From DASQPR01 sp963797605 (GTDB taxonomy: Bacteria; Actinomycetota; Actinomycetes; Mycobacteriales; Micromonosporaceae), in NCBI GenBank assembly GCA_963797605.1, contig CAWCPX010000005.1:496001-560000 (forward strand): a DNA stretch of 64,000 nucleotides, read 5' to 3'. Below the pieces are notes generated by a model. It saw only the letters and a program-made list of their open reading frames with translations. It made no database searches and was not told where the DNA came from. This document shows positions 1 to 6,203 of this stretch, piece after piece; positions within the stretch are counted from its first letter, which is position 1, and each line of letters begins with the position of its first letter. The position numbers and the translations under genes were made by a program.

Positions 1-377
1 AGCCCACCGGCGATGTTGACCGCGTGTTTCGCCGCGCCGGACCACACCGCTTCGGCGGCGGCGATCGTGGCACCGGAGATCAGCGCGCTGGCGTCATGCA
101 TGCCGGCGAACACCGGATTGTCGGAGGTGCCCAGGCCGTAACGCGGATCGGCGGTGCCCCGGCGGACCGCCGCGATGTACGCCTCGGTGTGGACGCGGAG
201 AAGCGCAGCATCGTCAGCCGGTTTCGGTGCCGTCACGGTGACACCGGGCCGGTCGAGCAGGCCGAACTCGCGGGCGAGCGCGATCGTCAACTCGACACGG
301 ACCGGGTCGAGCGGATGATTGCCGAGGTCGTAACGCAGGAGGGCGTCGTCCCATAGGACCAGGGTCTCGATCGTCAC
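1..377 (-). CDS. acuC: AcuC-like acetoin utilisation / class I histone deacetylase-fold protein (N-terminal part)
   Basis: About 125 residues are present and the gene runs off the left edge. The translation contains HPLDPVRVELTIALAREFGL, then LLRVHTEAYIAAVRRGT and DNPVFAGMHDASALISGAT, the typical N-terminal segment of AcuC proteins (arginase/deacetylase fold, zinc amidohydrolase). The His-Asp zinc site and catalytic His pair lie beyond the edge and cannot be checked. The family is known for deacetylating proteins such as acetyl-CoA synthetase. The GTG start lies only 5 bases after the stop of the upstream sulfurtransferase gene, so the two are probably one transcript. No separate promoter is visible. 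Confidence 0.8.
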   Translation of the reverse strand, partial: MTIETLVLWDDALLRYDLGNHPLDPVRVELTIALAREFGLLDRPGVTVTAPKPADDAALLRVHTEAYIAAVRRGTADPRYGLGTSDNPVFAGMHDASALISGATIAAAEAVWSGAAKHAVNIAGG

Positions 378-382
378 GCGCG

Positions 383-1273
383 CTACTCCCCCATCTCCGT
401 GGAAATCAGCTCAGTGGAAACCGGCTCAGTGGAAACCGGCTCGGTGGGACCGACCGCGATCGGGCGCCGCGGATCGCCGATCCAGTGGCTCCAAGAACCG
501 ACGTACAGGGCCGGATCGGGCACCCCGGCCAGGGTCATCGCGAGCACCGTATGAGCGGCGGTCACGCCGGAACCGCAATATGCGCCGGCATCCGTACCCA
601 CATTCGCATCTGACTCTAGGCCGTTCGCGGCGAATCGGGCTCGCAACTCATCGGCGGCGCGGAACCGGCCGTCAGCGTGAATGAGATCGGCGTAGGGCAC
701 GTTGCGCGCGCCCGGAATGCGCCCGGCGACCGGGTCGATCGGCTCGGTCTCGCCGCGAAACCGGGGCGGCTGGCGCGCATCGATCAGCACGCCGGTACGC
801 GCGATCGCGGCGGCGGCTTCGGCATCGAGCACCCGCATGCCGCCGGCGCGGACCGTGACATCGCCGGGCTCCGGGTCGGGCACGTCCGTCGTGACATCGC
901 CGAGCCACGTCGGGAACCCGCCGTCGAGGACGCGGACATCGCCGTGACCTGCCCACCGCAGCGTCCACCACGCACGCGCCGCCGCCAGCCCGTCGCCGCC
1001 GTCGTAGACGACGACCGTCCGATCGGCGCTCACTCCGGCAGCGCGGAGCACCCGCTGCAACGCGGCCGGATCGGGGAGCGGATGACGTCCGTCGGCGCCC
1101 GGTGGTCCGCACAGATCGACGTCAAGATCGAGGAAGACGGCGCCGGGAATATGACCGTTGTCGTAATCGTTACGTCCTGGCGGACCACTAAGACGCCAGC
1201 GGACGTCGAGCACGGTCGGGGTGTCTATGTCGGTACGCAGCGCTTCGCGTAGGGTACCGGCGTCCATCAGCAC
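383..1273 (-). CDS. sseA: 3-mercaptopyruvate/thiosulfate sulfurtransferase (tandem rhodanese)
   Basis: Two rhodanese domains in tandem, about 296 residues, the usual length. The first (about residues 5-125) contains VLDVRWRLSGPPGRNDY and the hinge AVFLDLDVDLCGPPG. The second carries the active loop CGSGVTA, the 3-mercaptopyruvate sulfurtransferase-type loop (thiosulfate enzymes usually have CRKGVTA), so mercaptopyruvate is the likelier sulfur donor. The enzyme moves sulfane sulfur to cyanide, thiols or protein acceptors in the cytoplasm. Several starts are possible; the GTG at 1273 was chosen because AGGGG sits 7 bases upstream, with GTG 1279 and ATG 1267 as alternatives. The C-terminus holds a short repeated TEPVSTE stretch. 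The acuC-like gene follows immediately. It is divergent from the iron regulator gene. Confidence 0.85.
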   Translation of the reverse strand: MLMDAGTLREALRTDIDTPTVLDVRWRLSGPPGRNDYDNGHIPGAVFLDLDVDLCGPPGADGRHPLPDPAALQRVLRAAGVSADRTVVVYDGGDGLAAARAWWTLRWAGHGDVRVLDGGFPTWLGDVTTDVPDPEPGDVTVRAGGMRVLDAEAAAAIARTGVLIDARQPPRFRGETEPIDPVAGRIPGARNVPYADLIHADGRFRAADELRARFAANGLESDANVGTDAGAYCGSGVTAAHTVLAMTLAGVPDPALYVGSWSHWIGDPRRPIAVGPTEPVSTEPVSTELISTEMGE

Positions 1274-1398
1274 GCTCACACCCCTAGTTTGTCGTAGACC
1301 GACCGGCAACGGTCCGCCAGGGCGCGGCCCGGGCACGTGCGGCTATTGCCGGTCTCTCTCATGCACCGGGTAGCATTTGCGCTCGGGAGGAGCACCCT

Positions 1399-2094
1399 GT
1401 GAACGATCTGGTCGATACCACTGAGATGTATCTGCGCACGATCCTCGAACTCGAAGAGGAGGGTGTGCCACCGCTGCGTGCCCGGATCGCCGAACGGCTC
1501 CACCAGAGCGGCCCCACCGTCAGCCAGACCGTCAACCGCATGGAGCGCGACGGCCTGGTCATCGTGGAGGGCGACCGGCACCTGCTGCTGACCGATCTCG
1601 GCCGCACGCACGCGGTCGCGGTCATGCGCAAGCACCGGCTCGCCGAATTGCTCCTCGTCAACGTGATCGGCTTGCCTTACGAGGAAGCCCACGAGGAGGC
1701 GTGCCGGTGGGAGCACGTCATGAGTGACGCCGTCGAGCGCCGGGTCTACGAACTGCTTGACCGGCCCAGCCGCTCCCCCTACGGCAACCCGATCCCCGGT
1801 CTCGAAGACTTCGTCGGCAGCGTGTCTGGCAAGACTGTCGAAGGTGAGCGCAATCTCGGTTTCCCGGGTCTTTCCGGTGCCGTGGTCGTGCGCCGCATCG
1901 CGGAAAGCGTCCAGACCGATGTCGACATGCTGCGCCAATTGCACGCGGCGGGCATCGATCCGGGTGCCACGGTCACCGTCGCGCAGGATCGTGACGAGGT
2001 CGTCATCGACAAGGCCGGCGAGAAGATCCGGCTGCCGCGCGAGCTGGCGTCCCGAGTCTTCGTGACCCGGGTCGAGGCCGCGGTCGTCGTCTGA
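1399..2094 (+). CDS. ideR: Iron-dependent DtxR/IdeR-family repressor
   Basis: 231 residues, closely matching the IdeR/DtxR layout: N-terminal winged helix (about 1-70, with GPTVSQTVNRMERDGL as recognition region), metal-binding and dimerisation domain (about 74-140), and a C-terminal SH3-like FeoA domain. The known metal ligands are all there at canonical positions: Met10, Cys102, Glu105 and His106 for the primary site, His79, Glu83 and His98 for the ancillary site. It therefore should bind Fe(II) and repress siderophore and iron-uptake genes when iron is replete. The GTG start is preceded by GGAGGAG at good spacing. It is divergent from the sulfurtransferase gene. No convincing 19-base iron box was found in this window, so targets probably lie elsewhere. 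Confidence 0.93.
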   Translation: MNDLVDTTEMYLRTILELEEEGVPPLRARIAERLHQSGPTVSQTVNRMERDGLVIVEGDRHLLLTDLGRTHAVAVMRKHRLAELLLVNVIGLPYEEAHEEACRWEHVMSDAVERRVYELLDRPSRSPYGNPIPGLEDFVGSVSGKTVEGERNLGFPGLSGAVVVRRIAESVQTDVDMLRQLHAAGIDPGATVTVAQDRDEVVIDKAGEKIRLPRELASRVFVTRVEAAVVV

Positions 2095-2106
2095 CGCGGC
2101 GCAGAA

Positions 2107-2706
2107 CTAGACGGTGGTGCCGTCGACGGCCTGAGCCAGCGTGATCATCTTGCTCTTCAGGGCCGTCGCGGCGGCCGCCGTCGCCGACTTCGGGAACGTG
2201 TAACGCATGAGGATCAGACGGTCGTTGCCCGACAGCCATCCGATCTCAATCGCCGGGCCGAGTTTCGTCGTCGCCGCGATCTCCAGCGCGTAGCCGATCT
2301 TGCCGAGTTTCGGCACCGACGTGCTTCCAGCCGGCGCGACCGTGGCCGTGAAATCAAGCGGAAGCAGGTCGGTCGCCGTCACGGTGAGCGTCAGGTCCGG
2401 ATAGCCGGCGTCCATGGTTTGCACGTCACAGGTGTACGTCGCGCTCGACGTCGCTGCGGCCGCCACGCTGAACGTCGAGCCGAGCGCCGCGTTGATCACG
2501 TTGAAGTCGAGGAGCAGGCAGGCGCCGCCGGCCGCGGCCGCTGCCGGTGGGCCGGACGGTGCCACGTCGGATGGGGCGATCGAGGCGGGCGCGCTCGGTG
2601 GCGCCGAGTGCGTCGACGCGGCCGACTTCAGCTGCGAGCAGCCCGAAATCGTGGTGATCATCGCGACGGCGGCGACGATCGCGGGCAGCCGAACGCGTAC
2701 CCACAT
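2107..2706 (-). CDS. Putative lipoprotein of unknown function
   Basis: 199 residues beginning with a charged n-region, a hydrophobic stretch and the lipobox ISGC at residues 20-23, so the mature protein should be lipidated on Cys23 and anchored on the outer face of the membrane. An Ala/Pro/Ser-rich linker (about 24-60) leads to a single globular domain with two cysteines, ACLLLDF and TYTCDV, which could form a disulfide. I do not recognise the domain. It is convergent with the iron regulator gene (12 bases between stops, no hairpin seen). Confidence 0.75.
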   Translation of the reverse strand: MWVRVRLPAIVAAVAMITTISGCSQLKSAASTHSAPPSAPASIAPSDVAPSGPPAAAAAGGACLLLDFNVINAALGSTFSVAAAATSSATYTCDVQTMDAGYPDLTLTVTATDLLPLDFTATVAPAGSTSVPKLGKIGYALEIAATTKLGPAIEIGWLSGNDRLILMRYTFPKSATAAAATALKSKMITLAQAVDGTTV

Positions 2707-2803
2707 GATCGGCCTCCCTCGCCTCCCCGCCTCTTCCGCCGGAAACCTTACGGCGCCGCCTCATTCGGCGCGAGCCCTGCTTTCAGCTGGTTTCGGCGAC
2801 CGC

Positions 2804-3046
2804 TCACGTGACATACGGGCAGTGGCGGCAGCCGCGGCCGCAACACGTGCCACGGTTCGCGAGAAAGGCCGCTGTCAACACGAACAGCCCCGTCGCCGGA
2901 TCGAGATAGCCGGCTTCACCGGACGCGAGCGCGGCGGCGTGGGCAGCGAGGATTTCGGCCCGGCGGGGTGTGTCGGCCGGCAGTCGTGATGGATGCGGCT
3001 CATCGAGCGCCCGATTCGCGAGCGGCAGCCTGCGCGGCTCGGTCAT
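2804..3046 (-). CDS. Small DUF5522-family protein with Cys-rich C-terminus
   Basis: 80 residues. The C-terminal CCGRGCRHCPY is the hallmark of the DUF5522 family, small proteins with four clustered cysteines that could bind a metal; no function is established. Its ATG overlaps the stop of the upstream Lrp-type regulator gene in an ATGA arrangement (3043-3046), so the two are translationally coupled. The coupling suggests the regulator and this protein act in the same process, which is inference only. Confidence 0.8.
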   Translation of the reverse strand: MTEPRRLPLANRALDEPHPSRLPADTPRRAEILAAHAAALASGEAGYLDPATGLFVLTAAFLANRGTCCGRGCRHCPYVT

Positions 3047-3516
3047 TCGCTCGAAGCCAGTGACAGCACCGGCCGCTCGATCAGCGTGTCGAGCACGACG
3101 AGCGTCTGCGTGCCGGTGACACCCTCGATCGCGTAGATGTCGCGCAGGACCAGCTGAAGTTTCTCGGTGCTCGCGGTGCGAACCTTGACCAGCAGAGCCG
3201 CGCCACCGGCGACGATATGCGCCTCGGTCACGTCGGGCAGGGCCGAGAGCGCGCGGGCGGTTGGCGCGTCGCCCATCCAGGCGTTCGCGTCGACCAGCAC
3301 GTAAGCCGAAACGCCGCGCCCGACAGCCACCGGATCGACGTCGATGGTCGTGCGCCGAATCACGGATCGCTCGCGCAGTTTCCGGACGCGCTCATGCGCC
3401 GAACCCGCGGACAACCCCACCGTGGCACCGAGTGCGGCATAGGGCTGCGTCGCGTCGCGCTGCAACTCGCCGAGCAACACACGGTCAATGTCGTCCACTC
3501 GAAGACCATACAACAT
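3043..3516 (-). CDS. Lrp/AsnC-family transcriptional regulator
   Basis: 157 residues. An N-terminal helix-turn-helix starting at VDDIDRVLLGELQRDATQPY and including ALGATVGLSAGSAHERVRKL is followed by a RAM/ligand-binding domain (about 70-150, with AYVLVDANAW and VLRDIYAIEGVTGTQTLVV). Such proteins form octamers and respond to amino acids. The annotated ATG at 3516 has no clear ribosome site; GTG at 3498, directly before the helix-turn-helix, is a reasonable alternative. It is upstream of, and overlaps, the DUF5522 gene and is divergent from the PLD-N gene. The effector is unknown. Confidence 0.85.
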   Translation of the reverse strand: MLYGLRVDDIDRVLLGELQRDATQPYAALGATVGLSAGSAHERVRKLRERSVIRRTTIDVDPVAVGRGVSAYVLVDANAWMGDAPTARALSALPDVTEAHIVAGGAALLVKVRTASTEKLQLVLRDIYAIEGVTGTQTLVVLDTLIERPVLSLASSE

Positions 3517-3616
3517 TCGGTCAAATGCTAAATTCGCCTAATGTGGTACGGCTATCTGGCACTTCCTACGCCCCCTGCGTGCGGCGGGGTGTCGACGATG
3601 AACTTTGTGCGCCATC

Positions 3617-4123
3617 ATGTCCAACATGGGTGACCTGTTGCGGCTCCTGGTGCTCGCGATCGTCTTCGTCATGGCGGCCGCGATCTTCGATTGCGTCACG
3701 ACCGACGATCGGGCGATCCGGCAGCTCCCGAAGGGATTGTGGGTGCTCGTCATCCTGTTCATCCCCGGCATCGGCGCCGTGACCTGGTTCGCGTCCGGGC
3801 GCAGCCGCGGTGCCATGGCGGCCCATCTCGCCAGCGGTCATCCGGCCGGTCGAGGCTTGATCAACCCGGTGCCGGCGAGCGCGCCCGAGTCGCCGCGTCC
3901 CCGCTTGCTGGCGCCCGACGACGACCCGGAATTCCTCGCCGAATTGGCGATCCGCTCCGCGAAACTTCGAGACGCCCACCTCGATGCGAGGGGCGGCGGC
4001 GGCACGATGGCCGGCGGCCCCGACGGCACCGGCGAGGAAGAACGCCTGCGCCAGTGGGAGGCCGACCTGCGGCAACGCGAGGAGCGCCTGCGGCAGCGGG
4101 GCGAGCCTCCGATCGAGGAGTAG
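3617..4123 (+). CDS. PLDc_N-type membrane protein with C-terminal coiled coil
   Basis: About 168 residues. Two transmembrane helices near the N-terminus (LLRLLVLAIVFVMAAAIFDC and LWVLVILFIPGIGAVTWFA) enclose a short loop ending in LPKGLW, the arrangement of the phospholipase-D N-terminal (PLDc_N) membrane domain common as stand-alone proteins in actinobacteria. A Pro-rich linker and a charged C-terminal helix (LRQWEADLRQREERLRQRGE) likely form a short cytoplasmic coiled coil. Function is unknown. The ATG at 3617 was preferred because upstream codons only offer a TTG; ATG 3626 is also possible. Confidence 0.75.
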   Translation: MSNMGDLLRLLVLAIVFVMAAAIFDCVTTDDRAIRQLPKGLWVLVILFIPGIGAVTWFASGRSRGAMAAHLASGHPAGRGLINPVPASAPESPRPRLLAPDDDPEFLAELAIRSAKLRDAHLDARGGGGTMAGGPDGTGEEERLRQWEADLRQREERLRQRGEPPIEE

Positions 4124-4168
4124 CCCGAGTCAGGGTCTGTTTCACAGTCCGTTCGAGCGAGGTGGGCC

Positions 4169-4903
4169 CTAGGCGGCCAGCGGCTCGTTCGTTAACGCGT
4201 GCCACGACACGGGTAGGTCTCGCATCAGCAGGGCCGAGTCGAGCACGGCCGAGCCGGCCGGAAAGCGTGCCACATCGTCGAAGTAGGACGATCGCACCGA
4301 ATCGATCGTCAGCGGCTCAACGTGCCAGTCGGCCGAGCTCAGTTCCACCCCTTCCAAGCCTCCATCGGTACGCGTACGCCGCGGCGAAAATCCCTGCGGA
4401 CTGGTGCGGAAGAACTCCGAAGCCGCCGGCAGGTCCGGAAAGAGTTCGGTGCCGGCGAACTTCTCAGCGACCGTGACACTCGCGTCGACGTAGGCGACAC
4501 CGTCTCGACCGGCATAGGAGACGCGCATCTCGCGGGCCGTCTCCTGGACGTCGAACCTGGCCGATCCGTGATGCCCGGGGAACACTCTGCCCCCGCCGAT
4601 CACGTTCGCCCACGATCCGGAGTCGCGGCGGGGAATGTAGACGCCCGTCTGCTCGCCGCCGGATCCGTGCCATCGGACGGCGATGCGGTGCGCCGCGTTT
4701 TCACTGCGAAGGCCGAGACGCGTGGGCGCCCACCGCGGTCGGGTGTGGCCGAGCCGGATCAGGCAGATGCCACCGACCGCCCAGCCGTGTTGGATCTGTG
4801 GCTCGAGCGAGGGCGGCAGGAGCGCGGCCGCGATGTCGGGATCGACGCGGTAATTGATCAGAATGCGGCGCTCGATGACGCTCGCGAGGGTTGCCGCGAT
4901 CAT
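4169..4903 (-). CDS. DUF2071 family protein (acetoacetate decarboxylase-like fold)
   Basis: 244 residues matching DUF2071 (YqjF-like) proteins: the start IERRILINYRVDPDIAAALL, the motif GWAVGGICLIRLGHTRPRW, and a central ARREMR-type beta-barrel region. The family is structurally related to acetoacetate decarboxylase but has no proven activity. Its ATG overlaps the TGA of the ArsR-type gene (4900-4903), so it is the second gene of a two-gene operon and is probably repressed by that regulator. It is convergent with the PLDc_N gene. Confidence 0.82.
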   Translation of the reverse strand: MIAATLASVIERRILINYRVDPDIAAALLPPSLEPQIQHGWAVGGICLIRLGHTRPRWAPTRLGLRSENAAHRIAVRWHGSGGEQTGVYIPRRDSGSWANVIGGGRVFPGHHGSARFDVQETAREMRVSYAGRDGVAYVDASVTVAEKFAGTELFPDLPAASEFFRTSPQGFSPRRTRTDGGLEGVELSSADWHVEPLTIDSVRSSYFDDVARFPAGSAVLDSALLMRDLPVSWHALTNEPLAA

Positions 4904-5250
4904 GCCGGCTCACCCGCGGACGACTTCCGGCCGCGTCGGCTCTTTCGCATCACAATCTGATCGGGACAGACGGCGCTGAGGAACCGACCGACGCAGGCGG
5001 CGAGTCGCTCCTCGACCAGCGAATAGAAGATGCGGTTCGCGTCGCGCCGCTCGCGCACGAGCCCGGCCGCCTTCAGCACGGCGAGATGCCGTGACACCGA
5101 CGGGCCGCTGATCGGGAATCGGCTCGCGATGTCACCGGCCGCCAACTCCCCGGGCCGGAGATCTTCGAGGATCTGCCGCCGCGTCGGGTCGGCGAGCGCG
5201 CGGAACACGCTCACTTCATCGTCCGCTGTCACGGATGGTTTGTAGCACAT
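4900..5250 (-). CDS. ArsR-family (SdpR-like) winged-helix repressor
   Basis: 116 residues of winged helix: FRALADPTRRQILEDL, then ISGPSVSRHLAVLKAAGLVRERRDANRIFYSL, a classic ArsR recognition helix and wing. No CxC metal motif of the ArsR/SmtB metal sensors is present, so it looks like an autorepressor of the SdpR type. The ATG at 5250 abuts the inverted repeat at 5251-5264, so RNA polymerase binding and initiation would be blocked by self-binding; a GTG about six codons later is an alternative start. It is operonic with the DUF2071 gene. Confidence 0.85.
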   Translation of the reverse strand: MCYKPSVTADDEVSVFRALADPTRRQILEDLRPGELAAGDIASRFPISGPSVSRHLAVLKAAGLVRERRDANRIFYSLVEERLAACVGRFLSAVCPDQIVMRKSRRGRKSSAGEPA

Positions 5251-5264
5251 TAGCTAAATAGCTA
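5251..5264. promoter_or_regulatory. Candidate operator of the ArsR-type repressor
   Basis: Two TAGCTA hexamers separated by AA form a perfect inverted repeat directly upstream of the regulator's start codon, in an AT-rich island within GC-rich DNA. ArsR-family proteins commonly bind such short palindromes in their own promoters. Assignment is inferred from position. Confidence 0.5.
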
Positions 5265-5317
5265 GCAACTGCTTCCATCGGTTGACCGGGTGTCGCGCAC
5301 CGGCAAAGCTGGATGCC

Positions 5318-6004
5318 ATGACCGAGATCCGGCGCCTGGCCATGGGCTACTTCGTGCGGCCCGGCAGCGAGACGCCCGACGGCGCGCCGCGCGTGGAACC
5401 ACTGTTTGCGCACCTCGTCCGGCACGCCCGTGGCGCTCTGCTCTTCGACAGCGGCATCGGTGGCGGTCACGACGACCTGGACGCGCACTACCGGCCGACG
5501 CGACGGGACCTGCCGGGCGCGCTAGCCGGCGCCGGCGTCAGCGTGTCCGATGTGGGCACGGTGGCGAACTGCCATCTTCACTTCGATCACTGCGGCGAAA
5601 ATCCGCGGTTCGCCGGCGTACCGATCGTCGCCCAGCGGATCGAGTTGGCGGCCGCCCGTACCGAGTCGTACACGCTGCCGGAACTGATCGACTTCACCGG
5701 CGTGCGCTACGAGGAGACCGACGGCGAGGCCGAGATCTGGCCGGGAATCTGGGTGATCCCGACACCCGGGCACGTCGACGGCCACCAGTCACTCGTCGTC
5801 GAGAAAGCGGACGGCACGGTGGTGCTAGCCGGTCAGGCGCACGACTTCGCGACACAATTCGGCGCGGATCAGATGGCACGCCAGGCCAGGTTGGAGGGGG
5901 TGGAGCCGCCGCTGCCGGGGTACGCGCCGTGGCTCGACCGACTGGCCGACTTCGACCCGCGGCGGGTGGTGTTCGCCCACGATGCCGCCGTCTGGGAGCC
6001 GTAA
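5318..6004 (+). CDS. Metallo-beta-lactamase-fold hydrolase, N-acyl-homoserine lactonase-like
   Basis: 228 residues. The metal-binding motif HLHFDHCG (HxHxDH) is followed by TPGHVDGHQS and GQAHDF, and the C-terminus has VVFAHDAAVWEP, giving the full dinuclear zinc ligand set of the family. The overall pattern resembles the AHL lactonase/AttM group within the fold, so a lactone or ester substrate is plausible, but the true substrate is not shown. The start ATG at 5318 begins MTEIRRLAMGYF; only a weak purine stretch precedes it. It reads divergently from the ArsR-DUF2071 pair and could be under the same operator, which lies about 55 bases upstream. Confidence 0.83.
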   Translation: MTEIRRLAMGYFVRPGSETPDGAPRVEPLFAHLVRHARGALLFDSGIGGGHDDLDAHYRPTRRDLPGALAGAGVSVSDVGTVANCHLHFDHCGENPRFAGVPIVAQRIELAAARTESYTLPELIDFTGVRYEETDGEAEIWPGIWVIPTPGHVDGHQSLVVEKADGTVVLAGQAHDFATQFGADQMARQARLEGVEPPLPGYAPWLDRLADFDPRRVVFAHDAAVWEP

Positions 6005-6138
6005 CCGTGCTCAACGTGCGGAGTGTCGACTGGATCGTGGTGAGTTGTGGCGGCCGGGGCAACCGTGAATCGGCATGATCTGCCTGGCAGACCACCCGAC
6101 GGATCCTCGAACCAATCTCCCCGGACTGCGACGAGAAC

Positions 6139-6175
6139 GGGGCTGAGAACCGACGACATCTCGGTTCCCAGCCCC
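6139..6175. terminator. Bidirectional hairpin terminator between convergent genes
   Basis: Arms 6139-6153 and 6161-6175 (GGGGCTGAGAACCGA with TCGGTTCCCAGCCCC) pair over 15 positions with one mismatch and a 7-base loop. It lies between the convergent lactonase-like and nrdJ genes. There is no T-run, as usual in actinobacteria. Confidence 0.75.
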
Positions 6176-6203
6176 GGCCAGGTCACTCCATAGCGGTCAC
6201 ACG

